A DNA stretch of 64,000 nucleotides from Sepiola atlantica (GCA_963556195.1 OY744528.1:61985552-62049551); one strand, 5' to 3'; shown: positions 1 through 12,508, counted from the first letter of the stretch. Translations and numbers: made by a program. Notes: generated by a model not told the origin, from the letters alone.

Positions 1-1020
1 TCTTTACAACTATGTCTTTACTGTTGGTTTTTTTAACAGTTAGTAATTTACGACTTTAAAATGAGTGTTTGTAATATTGAGATGTTGCATGCGAACGTGA
101 TTACACACCAAGACTAACACTGCCGCTTGAGTGATACTGAGCACAACTCAAATGACAGAGTCCCAGTCTGACATCTGCCTACTGATGAGCCCAGCAACTT
201 AAAAGCAGCATGTAGAGGGTGTTGTAGACATCCGACCTAACAGAGATACTGACGAAAAATGGTCCTTATTTTTAGAAAACTGTGTTTCTTTTAATTTCTA
301 TTTTCGCCACAGTGAGCATGGTATTCAGCCCACAATTTTGTGGTAACAAGTGTGAATATGTGCTTCAACTCTGGTGCGATTAGAGAACAAATCCCAGTTT
401 GGTACCCAATCCCACTTTTAAGTCGTTTAAAATCACAGAAGTAACGTACACTTGGAGGGTGGTTGCCATAATAACAACTGGGAGAGGGTATGTTGGGCAT
501 CACCGAACAAAATTAGATCTAAAAATTATAGCACTCTTTGTGTACTTGTGTTTATTCTGTGTGTGTATGTATGTGTGTGTGTATTACCCTTTGTGTGTGT
601 GAGCATGTTTTCACTGTGGCAAATGTTAGAGCCTTCAGCTGTCAACACTGTTTAGCTGTACTGCATGAAGCTTAAAATATTGATCTTCAGTTTTTGGGCC
701 CCACGCATCTTGGGCTATCAAGAATGATCTATATTGTCAGGTCGAGAAATTTAACTTACTCTACAGAAAATGTAAGAAAACTGAAATATGTGCACCATAG
801 AAAAGCTTAGATTTGTGAGAAAAGGAGGTGGATTATTTACATAGCCAGTCAACCCTTATAAAGATTGAATATAGATTTTAAGGGTCTATTTCCTTCAAAT
901 CAATGGAGATTCGATGGGCTCAATAAGACATTGTATACCGATTGGAAAAGGAATTTAGCATCATTGATATTCGACTGCCAGCAATCAGACTAAGTAATTC
1001 TTTTCCGTTCAACTCCTTCC
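1..1020. other. No gene recognised; short TG-rich run at 557-603
   Basis: Short overlapping open frames occur on both strands but none has splice signals or family similarity I can name. A broken (TG)n/(TATG) run covers about 557-603. Confidence 0.5.
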
Positions 1021-1409
1021 CATTTCGTCCAGAACTTAAACTGGTCATTTTTCAGTATCATTCTTCTTCTACTTTTGGATAAACTGGCGCTTGTCTTTGC
1101 ATTTGGCATTGTTGATTTGGGGACTGGGGAAATAACTCAACTACACTTTGCCTTTAGCTATTGCCCCTAATATAGCTTTATGCATGAGTATCTCTTCCGC
1201 CACTTGAAACTCTCTTTCAATCCTATATTTCCTGCCAGATCTTTTCTTAATTCCTGCAGATACCACTTTGAGGTCTCTGGATTCTATGTACTGAAGCCGT
1301 TCTTGAGGTTACAAAATGCGTTTTCTTTATTTCTTTTTATGAAGATTTTATTTAACCCCACCTCTTATTCCCTAGCAAATATTTTACAATTCCAAAAGAA
1401 ATCAGTATG

Positions 1410-1660
1410 CTTCTTTGATCTCTTCTCCTTCTATGCCACTCGGCATATTGAGGGATTTTTTCTTACTTCTAAGTACTACTCGTATTACTTTGTTGGCTTG
1501 AGATCTGATGCAGCCAAATCTTTCTGACGCTATGCTGGTGATTATGCTCATCATGAATTTTTACCATTTGTCTACATCTGCCTTTGTCGCTGACTAGAGT
1601 ATCTCACAGATGTCTTTGTTAAATTTCTGCCAAGCCTCCTTGTTTATTTACTTTTGGACT
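1410..1660 (-). pseudogene. Degenerate retroelement ORF remnant
   Basis: On the minus strand, from about 1660 down, a frame with scattered stops reads NKEAWQKFNKDICEIL, then a K-A-D-V-D-K-W segment, then SERFG, then SKKKSLNMPSGIEGEEIKEAY. The spacing of W-x-x-F-N-x-D-I, I-x-S-x-x-x-E-R-F-G and a basic linker resembles the region between endonuclease and reverse transcriptase in some invertebrate LINE polyproteins. Family placement is from memory. The surrounding 1.0-1.9 kb is probably the same decayed element. A 10-base C run lies near 1911-1920. Confidence 0.35.
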
Positions 1661-2239
1661 TCATTCTCAAAGTAAGAGGAACTGCAGCTAAGAGAGGTTA
1701 GACTCTGTGGGATAAATCCTGGTCCTGCTCCTCCTCCATTTTATCAGGGTTGTACCTGCACGTTGCTCCTGATTCCCCTCTTCAAGGCATTTAATCTGGC
1801 TTTGGTGTATTTTTACGCTTCTTTCATATTTTTTATGTCTTACGGCATCTGCATCAGTTCATAATCGATTGGGCATTTCCATTTGATCCCATCAAATCCG
1901 TCCTGATTACCCCCCCCCCCCTTCTTGGGATCCCTTGGGAGTATGATGAGTAAAGATTATTGATAGCAATGTTAGGTGTATTCCTCCCGAAGTATGCAAC
2001 TTAGGTAGTTAACCCACCTTGCCCCTTCCCTGTCTTTCTGGAGTGCCAATTGTCTCTCCAACCGTCACCAGCTCTGTTCCTAGGTTGTCAACTGGTTAGT
2101 TCTCAGCCGCCGCTGTTGCTAACAGAAATATTAACCAAAGAATACATTTTCTAGATGCATCAAGGGAGATCATACCAACAATCTCACAGAAAATGCAATA
2201 GGAATATACATAGCAACTTCTTTTAAATATTTCATCAGA

Positions 2240-2660
2240 CACACCTAAAAAAAAAAAAAAATCAATCTTTTACCATGATTTTTTAATCCATCCTGTTTAT
2301 TCTTAAAATTTTCTAAACTCGTGCTATTTCAAACTTGTTTAGGTAATTTGTTTCCAAAATATATCACTCTATTAGAAAAAATCTAATCGTGTAGTAGATT
2401 TATTTTTTAAAATCCTGTGAATGAAATTCCAAGGCAAGGAAAGATTAAAAAGAAAGGCGTATTCCTTATATAGAAATACCATTAATTATTTTTACCGTCT
2501 CATTTTTCTCTCCAGTTAAACCTAAGGATTCTAACCTATTTTTATAATCAATATATTTTATTCCATGTATTAGTTCAATCACTTGTCTTTGTATGCTTTC
2601 GACTTTTAATATTATTTCAATGTCCATATTTGAATTCAAGATTCTACACAAAGTCTTATT
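2240..2660 (-). pseudogene. CR1-like LINE, 3' end of reverse-transcriptase ORF (decayed)
   Basis: The minus-strand frame 2651-2466 contains KVESIQRQVIELIHGIKYID, then NRLESLGL and VKIINGISI. This fits the thumb/C-terminal pattern (E-x-V-Q-R-x-x-T-x-x-I ... Y-x-x-R-L-x-x-L-x-L ... F-K-I-x-N-G) of many LINE reverse transcriptases. Beyond a stop, the same strand gives GNKLPKQV and then SLENFKNKQDGLKNH, matching the W-N-x-L-P-x-x-V ... F-K-x-x-L-D tail of CR1/Rex-type elements. The copy is 5'-truncated and has several stops. Confidence 0.6.
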
Positions 2661-2661
2661 G

Positions 2662-3560
2662 GAGTCATACAGTTTTACAATAAGTTTTGCCGTTGAGATA
2701 ATAGAGAAAATGTTTATGAGATTTAATTTTATATTTAAAATTTCCGCCCAAATTCCTCAATTTTCTTGTTGCTTAATTTGTATTTATACTTTCTTTTGTT
2801 TCAATATATCAAATAACGTCAAATCAGATCTGATAGGATGTGATGCACTATTTAAAAGGAGGTGGATACACAAGGATAGCTTATGTGTGTTTGGACGAAC
2901 CAAGTTTGAGTAGGTGTTCCTTGCCTAGGCATGGTGCACACCAACCTTATCAGACCCCATCCTAGTTAACAAAGTATCTTAGCTAGTGGTACAAATGAGC
3001 CCCTCTTTTTTCACTTAGAAACTATCTTGCTTGTTTTCGGCTCTTGAAACAACCTGAAAAACAGTGAGCAGCTCATACCTAGATAGATTAGCACTTAGCA
3101 TTTTATTTTTCAGCAATCTCTGTTGTTTTTTATCACCTCCACACCCAAACCGATGAATTTGTACATATATTTTTTGTAAATAAACAAAAGGTCAAACCAT
3201 TAAGGATAATGTTAAGTAGGTTTTACCCATAGAGTGAATGTGGTATTTTGGTGACTGAAAAGAGTTTAGTGAATAGACCAAGAGGACAACAACCGACCGT
3301 CATCACACCTCACCAAATTTCGGCCTTGTATTACATCTTATTCTATAAAGAAAATTTACTATACTGTGTACTTTTTTTGTAAAAACTTGATGGTGTGTAC
3401 ACGAGAATGTCAACAGCTGTACTTAACATCTTCTGGTGGTAGTAGCATGATGCCCTGGTGATACCCGGGACAACACCTTGATTGTATGGTCCAAAGACTC
3501 AAGTATAGGTTCTAGTACTGAGAAATATTATGAGAGAGGGAGATAGTTTGAATATAATTG
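2662..3560. other. Unassigned AT-rich sequence
   Basis: I see no coding pattern, RNA gene or repeat boundary. One 106-codon open frame (2593-2913 +) overlaps the LINE remnant antisense and looks like chance. Confidence 0.4.
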
Positions 3561-3672
3561 GATGCCTTCCCCCTCCTTCCAATTTGGATGCCGTGAGCCT
3601 CTGACCCAGCCCCTTCTTTATGTCACTGCAAAGGAGCAATTTTATGAAACCCTTTCTCAGATCTCAGCCTTG

Positions 3673-3674
<2 letters not shown>

Positions 3675-3731
<57 letters not shown>
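3675..3731 (+). repeat. (GA)n microsatellite
   Basis: Uninterrupted GA dinucleotides of about 55 bases. Other low-complexity patches nearby are a 10-base G run near 3889-3898 and a short CTG/ATG run near 3938-3963. Confidence 0.95.
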
Positions 3732-3733
<2 letters not shown>

Positions 3734-4490
3734 ACGAGATTTGCTGCTAACGATGAAATTGTTTTGTGGATGTTCTTTTGGGGATGCCAAAGCGGGGATA
3801 TAATTCAGCGGGGAGACTGTATAGGACTTATGTCAAGCAACTAATAGAAGACTCACAATGCACCTATGAAGACATAACTGGTGTAAGGGGGGGGGGGTGT
3901 AGAGTGCGATGGTGACAGTGACACTAGCTTGAAAGAATGCTGCTGCTGCTGCTGATGATGATGGATTTGAATGGAAATGAATTACTAAAATCAAAACGTA
4001 ATTCATTTCTAGTGATTCAACTGCGGAGAGAAAGGGAGACAGTAACTAGTAACTCTCCTAGTCCAAACACTACAGACCCTCCTCTAAGCATATCACCAAA
4101 GCACCAGCATCTGATTTTTATAGATAAACTAGACTACCTATGACCTGTTAGTCACAACCGCTACACTATTTTTCTCACTTTGATTTCCTTTAAAAGTTCA
4201 TAAACTGTGACATCATATCTGTTAAGAACTTCTTGCATAACTAAAAACAATAAATCTCTTTACTTCTATATTATACTTATGAAATATTAGAAATAATGCG
4301 ACCCATTATTTTGCTATCTAATTTACATATGTGTTTGTGGTGTGTATGAACTTAACTGGAAAGAAAGGGTTACTCTTTCTGTAAATGCTTGCAGAGACAT
4401 GAAGAAATATTAGAGAGTGAGAAGAGGCAAGAGAAATACATAGATAGCTAACAGATAGACAGATGGGTAACTTTTTCAGTTTATCATAAA

Positions 4491-4520
4491 CTAGCTGACC
4501 CGTGTCCGGCGTTGCCCGGG
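4491..4520 (-). mobile_element. Helitron-type 3' terminus (hairpin + CTAG)
   Basis: Read on the minus strand, CCCGGGCAACGCCGG forms a GC-rich hairpin, followed about 10 bases later by CTAG and then T. A hairpin 10-12 bases before a terminal CTRR, inserted at A|T, is the established signature of Helitron rolling-circle transposons. The body would extend to the right but is replaced within about 50 bp by LINE-like sequence. Confidence 0.6.
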
Positions 4521-4844
4521 AAAGGAGATTTTAAGGAGTAGATGGGCTCAGCCTATCGCCCGCCCTTCGCACTCCTTCTCTGCCAGGCGTAGAGGTACAA
4601 GCACTGGAACGCCTCTAAAGACACCTAGTGCTTGGCCTTGTTTCCTGACTAGGGCAATGAACGCCGTCTCTCTTTCTCTCTATCTGGGCAACTTGGGGAA
4701 AGTTTTTTCGTCACTAAGTCCTACATGACTAGTCTGGGTCGCTCTTGTTCAGACAGGTTGAGGGTACAGATTAGACAGCTTGTCTGGCTGCTGTTTCTGA
4801 CTCTAACTCTTAGGTAGCGCTAAGAACGGCTGCTCCATCAACAG

Positions 4845-6143
4845 TTGCATAATATCGTGGGTAACTGTACGTGCCATGTCACGCATGGAAAGGGACTCTA
4901 CAGTTATCCCCGGTGGGCTTTCCCGAGGCCACAAGCCCCATGGACCAAGTCACGACTAATGGACTGGTTTTGTGAGCTTATTGGCACCACACAAGCACCC
5001 ACTTTGCCCTCCCCACTCTATCTCAAAACAACCATGAATTTACAAAAAACAAAAAACAAACCTAAACCAGACACCCAACAAAAAACATCTTCACCTCTGC
5101 CCTTGAGGCTCGCATTCACAAATATCCGGGGACTTAAAACCAACATTAACGACGTTGAAACTTTTCACCTGACAAACTCCCCGGATATCCTAGCACTAAG
5201 TGAAACGAACCTTCAATCCTTAATCTCCTCTCACCACTTTGACATGACTGATTACCTTCCATTCTACCGTAAGGACTCTGACAAACATATGCATGGGCTA
5301 GGAGTTTATGTTCAGAACACCCTCCCCTTGACTAGAATACATAGGTTAGAATCAGATGACCCAGCCTACATGTGCTTTAGATTGACCTTACATCACAGAG
5401 TTAGTTACTTATATTTCTTATACCGTTCTCCTTTGACTCAGGACTGTACTCTGCTTGACTCTGTCTCTGAAAGCTTAGATAGAGCACTTTCACTTGACTC
5501 AAATGCCCAAATACATGTATTTGGGGATTTTAATGCACACCACCGTGACTGGTTGGGATTCTCCAGCGTTACTGATGCAGCTGGGAACCCTACGTTTAAT
5601 TTCTCCTCAGCTCATGATCTCTCAAAGACTGTCACTTTTCCGACCCGCCTTCTTGATCGTGTGGACCAGCAAGCCTCACTTCTAGACATGTTCTTGACCT
5701 CACTACCCGAAGCTTGTGTGGCGAATGCCCATAGCCCACTCGGAAACTCTGATCTGATAATGATACTTATCACCTTAAAAACTCGTCTGTTGCTCAAAAC
5801 GACGAGAAACTATGAGCAGGCTGATTTTGAGCCCATCAAATCAGTGACGCCCCATGGTGATCAGTGTGCAAATGAGCTAACCAAATTGGTCAAAGCAGGC
5901 ATTGATGCTTATGTTCCCACGCAAAAATTCTTCAGCAAACCCCACTCTCCTCAATGGTTCACCTCAGAATGTGCAGCTGCTATTGCTGAGAGGCAGAAGG
6001 CATTCCGGAAATTCGGCCGCCATAAGTCAACTGCGAATAGACAGAAATTTATAGAGGCAAGAAATGATTGCAAAGTAATGGTAGATGAAGCAAAAAGAAG
6101 GTATACAGAGATAACCAAAATTGCATTCAGTCACAGAAACTAG
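4845..6143 (+). pseudogene. LINE ORF2 fragment: AP-type endonuclease domain
   Basis: The 432-codon frame carries endonuclease/exonuclease/phosphatase motifs in order: LAFTNIRGL (Asn motif), DILALSETNL (Glu motif), YRSP, VFGDFNAHH (D-x-N motif), a late Asp (LLDMF) and NSDLIMI. In active LINE endonucleases the last motif is S-D-H; here the catalytic His is Leu, so the domain is probably dead even apart from the stop at 6141. The chosen ATG is simply the first in frame; the true LINE start is unknown. A linker rich in basic residues follows (RQKAFRKFGRHKS). The frame is lost where the duplicated segment begins. Confidence 0.8.
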
Positions 6144-6922
6144 GTACTCATGATTTTTGGAAAATTTAAAATAGTGTGATGAACAATGGACAATCGACAA
6201 TTCCCCCGCTATCAAATCACAACGATGTTGTTTGCACAGCAACTGATTAGGCTGAACTACTTGCCCAGCGTTTCGCCTTAAACTCCACTTTGGACTTAGC
6301 AAACCACCCCCTCTCTAAATTTATATCACCCTAAAAACTCGTCCAAAAGTTGATGAGCCGTTGCTCAAAACAACAATTTAGGGAGGGGGTGGTTTGCTAA
6401 GTCCAAAGTGGAGTTCAACAAGATATTACGAGCAGGCTGATTTTGAATCCATCAGAGATCACATCAGCGACACCCCATGGAGTGAAACCTTCTAACTCCC
6501 TGCTGATCAGTGTGCAAACGAGTTAACCGAATGGGTCAAAGCTGGCATTGAAACCTATGTCCCCATGCGAAAATTCTTCAGCAAGCCCCACTCTCCTCAA
6601 TGGTTCACCTCGAAATGTGCAGCTGCCATTGCTGAGAGGCAGCAAGCATTCCGTAAATTTGGTCACGAATAGACAGAAGTTTATGGAGTCAAGAAATAAT
6701 TGTACGACAGTGTTAGGTGAAGCGAAGAGAAGGTATACAGAGATAACCAAAAAACGTATTCAATCACAGAAACTAGGTACTCATGATTTTTGGAAAATCT
6801 ACAATAGTGTGGTGAACAATGGACAATCAAAAATTCCCCCGCTAACAAACCACAATGATGTTGTTTGCACGGCAACTGATTAGGCTGAACTACTTGCCCA
6901 GCGTTTCGCCTTAAACTTCACT

Positions 6923-8450
6923 TTGGATTCAGCAAACCACCCCCTCTCTAAATTCCCATTGCGGACTGAAGCCACACTTGAAAACCTGGTCATCACCCCA
7001 TCTCAGGTCAGAGACATCATAAAAAACCTTGACACCTCCAAAGCCTATGGGCCTGATCTTATACCAGTAATAGTAATAAAGAAATGCTCTGCTGAGCTGG
7101 CCCCTGTCCTCTCCAAACTATACAAACAATGCCTTGCTGAATCTTGTTTCCCTGATAGCTGGAAAATTACCTCTGTGGTACCAGTCTACAAGAATTCTGG
7201 TGATAAAACTGATCCTCAGAACTACCGCCCAATCAGTCTACTCTCGATTTTTGCTAAAATCTTTGAATCATTAATCAATCTAGCAATAGTCCGGCACCTA
7301 GTTAATGTTAAACTTCTTTCTGATCATCAATACGGATTTAGACAAGCATATATCATACACGGACAAGGCAGGTGAAGCTAGGGCAGTAGCGCTTGATATA
7401 TCCAAGGCCTTTGACAAGGTATGGCATGAAGAGCTTCTCCTAAAACTGCACTCATATGGTATTACTGGACAAATATTTAATATAATTAAATCCTTCCTAA
7501 TAAAAAGAAAGATCCAGGTTGTCCTCGATGGCCGTTCACTTAAGCAACATGACATAAATGCTGGTGTACCCCAGGGATTCATCCTTGAACCTTTACTGTT
7601 CCTACTTTTTATAAACGACCTCCCTGATGACATTGAGACTGAGATAGGAATATTTGCTGACGACACCACGCTTTACTTTCATCATGTGGGCAAAACCGAC
7701 ACACACATATCTGAGGCAATAGCTGAATCCTTAGAAAATGACCTCCAGTCTGTAGTGGATTGGGGTAAAAAATGGATGGTCACTTTTAATGCCGCAAAGA
7801 CAAAGCTACTTTCCTTCAATAACTACAAGAAACCTCTTCAACCACCGATTGTCATGGCAAATAACACCCTACCTGAGAGTTCATCTTTCAAACTCCTCGA
7901 CCTAACTTTCACAGATAACATGAATTGGAATAAATACATTGAAGACATTGCCAGGACTGCAGCAAAGAAGGTGGGCTCTCTCTACCGTGCTAGTAAACTT
8001 CTCACACCTGACATTATCCTATATCTCTACAAAGCCACCATCCGCCCATGCATGGAGTATTGTTGCTACATCTGGGCTGATGTATCATCCACTAGTCTCT
8101 CTCTCTTAGACAAGGTCCAAAAAAGAGTCGCCAACTTGATAAGTCCCTCACTATCCACCAAGCTCCACCCCCTGTCCCATTGCCGCAATGTTGCATCCTT
8201 GTGTTTATTTTACAACTACTTCAATGGATTGTGCTCTGATGAACTTGCTGCTTTGGTGCCCCACGACGTAAATTCACTAGACCAACCCGACAATCTGCCA
8301 AATCCCATCCATTCACTGTGGAGGTTCCCAGATGCCGAAGAGCTTTCTACTCCAAAAGCTTTATTCCTCATGCTGCTGGACTCTGGAACTTCCTCTCTGC
8401 TCCTTGTTTTCCTGACGGTACTGGCATGCAGAAATTTAAAACTAATGTAA
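6923..8450 (+). pseudogene. LINE ORF2 fragment: reverse transcriptase, frameshifted
   Basis: Two frames continue one another. The first (to 7375) holds LDTSKAYGPDLIP, SWKITSVVPVYK and NYRPISLLS, the conserved fingers of non-LTR reverse transcriptase. After a deletion at about 7347 that removes roughly a dozen codons relative to the 33.7-kb and 46.7-kb copies, the second frame (to 8450) holds motif A (ALDISKAFDKVWHE), motif B (AGVPQGFIL, with Phe where Ser is usual), motif C (FADDTTLY) and the thumb (KVGSLYRASKLLTPDI). The tail HRRNVASL-like region is present as HCRNVASLCLF. Inactive because of the shift. Confidence 0.85.
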
Positions 8451-8751
8451 ACATACATCTAGCTACGCAGCTCCTAATTTAGGTTGACCCTCCCCCCCAA
8501 AAAACTTTCACCCTTTTTCTCAGTAGCCCCTTACGTCTACAGTGGCGGCATGTCTTGTTTGGGATGAACTATGTTAAAAAAAAAATCAAGAAATTCCATG
8601 CCCAACCATGAACGATCCAGCAGGAACACAGATCCTACAATGTTAAAAGCAGATACCTAGAATTTTCCTATGTATGTACAAAAGAAAAGTTATTCTTACC
8701 TGTATAATCGTTTTGTAGTTTCTTTTTTGTTGTGTTTCTCCTCCATTTGTA

Positions 8752-9438
8752 GGGTGGGGGTGAGGCATAATGGGTCAGTGGGGCATAATGGGTCAACTCA
8801 TAGATTTCTTTTATTTTCACCCAACTCAAAATTCTTCCTATGTTCTCCTTCCTGGGTTTATCAGCTTCGGAAAATGCTACTGGTTGACTGGCTGAATTTT
8901 TTATGATAAAGTTGTCTCATCTACTTCTGAAAAAAAGAACTTTGGCTTTAAAAACATTAACAAAGATTGAGATTGAGACATTACTTACAGAGTTACAAAA
9001 AATCAATGATTTTCCAAAGTGGGGCATAATGGGTCACCTTAGATTTTTATTGCAGAGGCACTGATTCGGCTCCCTGTTGGCAAGTATAGTCAATAATTTG
9101 AATAGATTTGTACTAATTAGCTTGTCTTTATGACATTTGTCTGCTATATTTAGAGGATATTGAATGATATGAAGGACTGTCTTGGTGAAAATACATGCTG
9201 TTTGCGAGAGGTTGTGTTTATGACATTTGTGTGCTATTCTATGTTTCGCCTAGCTATTATTTTATGGAGATGTTGTGTATTTTTCCTGTTAAAGACTTGT
9301 TATAGTAGTGGTAGCTATAAATATAAAGCTCTCCAAGTACCTATTGTTGTTATGTTGCAACTGCTTATCACCTTTTGTTTTGACAAAATGGGTTTTTTAT
9401 TAAAGAGACACAATGGTGACTCATTATGCCCCATCACC
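8752..9438. mobile_element. Pogo-type non-autonomous DNA element (MITE)
   Basis: The left end (GGGTGGGGGTGAGGCATAAT) and the inverted right end share GGCATAATGRGTCA and are each flanked by TA, the pogo/Tc1-mariner target. A second, direct copy of the 16-base GGGGCATAATGGGTCA core sits at 8780-8795 and a third near 9019-9034. No transposase pattern is seen in the 687-bp body; the small open frames are not credible genes. Confidence 0.65.
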
Positions 9439-9440
9439 TA

Positions 9441-11220
9441 AAGAATTTCACCAATTTTCATACATTTTTGCACAATGTGATAATATTTCAAAAAACAACC
9501 CCAAAATGGACTGGTTGCACATTTACTCCAAAGAAAATACTCGCTTTTCATAAGTATTAATATCAAATTTTCCTTTTTCCTTCAACCTCCTCAAAAATGG
9601 ACCAATGATACCCATCCTATTTATCTACATGTTTTAAATTAGTTTTAAAGCAGAAAAAAAGCTAAACTCGAGAAGTAAAAAAACTACCAACCCCAATAGT
9701 TTCTAGAGTATTGTTATTATTGTACGGTAGAATACTAAGTAGTTTCTCGGCTTTAAATTATGTCTCCCCTAACTCCGATGGGTGTGATAGTAAAAATATT
9801 GCAAATGTATAGATTATATGACATATAAGTTGGCGATATTGCATTTTCCGCTCACACGCCCCTATTCCCAATTCGTGTCCGTGGGCCGCCATCAGTGGAC
9901 TGTTTATGGTGTACGAAAGGATCATCAACAACGTTTTAAGTGCAATTTAGACAGTTTGAAACCGATCGAAATGATTGCACACTATAAAGAATTAAGTTTA
10001 AAAACCGAATCAATTTTTATTAGAATTATTTTATGCTTTTCAGTAATCAAGTCAAAATACCATTTTTACTTGATATTTAATGTACATTTAAAAAATTATT
10101 CCTGCAAATTATAATAAATTTTAAATAGAAAATGAAGTGTTAAAATGTAATAATGGATCTTTTAGTTTATTTTATTAATATTTAATTAATGAAATATGAT
10201 ATCTTGTTGTTTATTAGTTGAAAAAATGCGTTGAAACATGATAATTGATCTTTTGGTTTGTTTTAATCAACATTGAAATACGGTTGTTTATTAGTAAAAA
10301 AAAAACAGCTTAAAATGTAATAATAATAATAATACTAAAATATTTATATATATGTATATATATTAAAATATTTAATAGAATTTATCGTAAACCGTGAAAA
10401 AACAACAAAAAATACCTTATATAAGTTGGGGAAAATACACCCTCATTAATTCTATTTTGAATAATAACAAACATTTGTTGTATTTTTATTAATAAGAAAA
10501 TATCTAATTTCGAACGAAATGAGATATTCTTTTATTCCTCGAATACATTCCTAGCAACTGGAGGGAAGAAAGTGAAATTGAGGGAGCGTTCGTTCGGTAT
10601 ATCAATGATTGAACATGGTTTATATATGATGAAGTAAAGTATTTTTTTAAAGTAATATTTTTGTTGAAAGACAATTATTGTAGTTAAAAAAGTATTTTTG
10701 TAAATGAAGGCGTTTTACTGAATGGAGAAATAGGAAACGCCATATTTTAATTTCAATTTTTTTTTGTTTAATGTTTGGCAATTATATTCGATTATTCCAA
10801 GCCAATCAAAGCACCGTAAAAATAGGAAGAATAAGCTCAAGGAAACGATCCGTATTTACTTAGGGAATTTATAATGGGTGAAAATCAATATCACAAAATT
10901 TAAAAAATGAAATAATGACGGTCAAAGCTGGAAAATTTATCCAATGAAGAAAAAGTCTCGGTGTTAGATGGTGGTAGTGGTAGTAGATTTTTGCGTGTTA
11001 GTAAAAGTTACTCTGCCGTCCTGTATGTATGACACGTTTGAGAGAGTCAGGTATCCCAGAATTAATGTAGGAATTTATGAAATTGAATTAAACTGATAAT
11101 TTCCGGAAACAGGCATCAATTATTGGCATAAAGCGTGACCATATTGTAATTCTATGTAGCACCTGTGTTTAAAGTCCTATAGTGACTGAAGTTGCAGGGC
11201 GAAAATCGAGATTACTTTAT
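9441..11220. other. Unassigned AT-rich sequence
   Basis: Mostly AT-rich non-coding sequence with short (AAT)n and (TA)n patches near 10319-10370. One frame at 9818-10114 (+) has no recognisable family or splice context. Confidence 0.4.
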
Positions 11221-11222
11221 TA

Positions 11223-11224
<2 letters not shown>

Positions 11225-11294
<70 letters not shown>
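11225..11294 (+). repeat. (TA)n microsatellite
   Basis: About 70 bases of uninterrupted TA. Confidence 0.95.
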
Positions 11295-11296
<2 letters not shown>

Positions 11297-11559
11297 TATT
11301 TTCAATTGGTGAGAGGAAGTGAGAAAGCAAATAGCAAGTCAGGCAACCCCGCTGTCTGAAATGAATTTGGAAAGAAATCCTCCACTCTATAATAAAAAGT
11401 CAATGGTGTTTTTTTAGGTCATTATAAATGATACTAATAATTTATATAAAAAATTAATTCTATGATTTTATATGATTATTTTAGTAATATATCGAGATAA
11501 ATAGCAAGTGCGAATACTGGCGAAGCATACTTTTTTCAATCAATTTTGACAGAGAGTGT

Positions 11560-12420
11560 ACACTAGAATATTTATATATATAAGCCCTACAAATATTTTC
11601 CAGAAACAATAAGCAAAAATCATATACACCAAACACTTTTCTTATAAACAGACATATTCTTTTACCTACCTATGCCAATAACACAATCATTTACAACACT
11701 CTAAACTAGGAATTTCAACAATACAAACTACATCACAAATCATAAAACAGACATTAAAAACAACAAAATATTTTCAAAAAAAAATCCACATCTAATGCAG
11801 GTATATATACTGCCCCATGCAATAATTGCCATACGTTGGTGAAACTCAACAAGAACTAAAGGAAATACTTTGTGAACATAAAAGAGATATAAAAAAATAA
11901 TAATTCTCTAAATGCACTATTCTCTGATACGTTACAACATGATCATTCTTTTAACTTTAAACAAGCTAGAATCATTAAATTCATTTTAAATAAATCTCAG
12001 CGAAGACTTCTTGAATCAGCACTCATTATAAACTCAAAACAGTGTAACGGCTTCTACAATTTAGATCTAGGCTAGCTATTTTACACCACATTCCCAACAA
12101 AACTTTACACATAGCATCGATATTTAAAAAAATTGAAAAAGAAAAACATTCATTCGATTTCATAAACGTACCACACATTTTGAATTTTAACGGCTATATT
12201 TCGTTTGATAAAAAGAACAAAAACTTTTTTTTTCACGTCATAATCGCACCACATTTTTAAAATTCTAACGACTATGTTTTGTTTGAAAAAAAACTCCAAA
12301 AATTTTTTTCATGTCACAAACGCACCACATATTTTTAAATATTGTACTTGTATGTTATTTTTTCAAATCAATCATCTTGAGAAAGTCTTTAAATAAAAAC
12401 GAAACGTTGATGTATATATA
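11560..12420 (+). mobile_element. Penelope-like element remnant, GIY-YIG endonuclease end
   Basis: Reading through a few stops, the plus strand encodes VYTAPCNNCHT-YVGETQQELK (the GIY-YIG core in the Penelope form, with a Cys pair before Y-V-G-E-T). The segments CEHKRDI, NALFSDTLQHDHSFNF, ARIIKFILNKSQRRLLESA and LIINSKQCNGFYN follow. This is the canonical order H-K-R-D-I, S-A-L-x-x-H, D-H-x-x-D, I-x-x-x-x-x-x-x-R-x-x-L-E-S-x-x-I of Penelope endonucleases. The 3' part ends in a tail with GAAACGTTG at 12400-12408, then (TA)n. Frames are broken and the reverse transcriptase is missing, so this is a 5'-truncated dead copy. Confidence 0.75.
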
Positions 12421-12449
12421 AATAATTTTGATTTTTCCTTTTTCATTTT

Positions 12450-12450
<1 letters not shown>

Positions 12451-12506
<56 letters not shown>
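12451..12506 (+). repeat. (TA)n microsatellite
   Basis: About 55 bases of TA directly after the Penelope-like tail. Confidence 0.95.

Positions 12507-12508
<2 letters not shown>

Larger units (their letters stand above)
4530..8590 (+). mobile_element. Jockey-type LINE, near full length but rearranged and inactive
   Basis: This copy has a GC-richer 5' region (about 4530-4840) without a recognisable ORF1. An apurinic-like endonuclease domain follows (4845-5790), then a linker, a reverse transcriptase (6960-8250) and a 3' tail ending in an A run near 8576. It is broken by a 53-base plus 41-base rearrangement at 6322-6415, a partial duplication of the linker (5766-6321 again as 6322-6953), an internal deletion at about 7347 and several stops. 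Four other fragments of the same family are in this window (18.2, 22.0, 33.5-34.3 and 45.8-47.0 kb), plus a copy at 50.2-51.3 kb, so it was a very active local family. Confidence 0.85.

Noticed and set aside
1180..1527. 115-codon plus-strand frame
   Set aside because: It is antisense to a degenerate retroelement ORF whose motifs read on the minus strand.
12371..12410. Hammerhead at the end of the Penelope-like remnant (CTTGAGAAAG...CGAAACG)
   Set aside because: The CTGANGA box is not present in this copy and stem II does not close; too decayed to list as a ribozyme.
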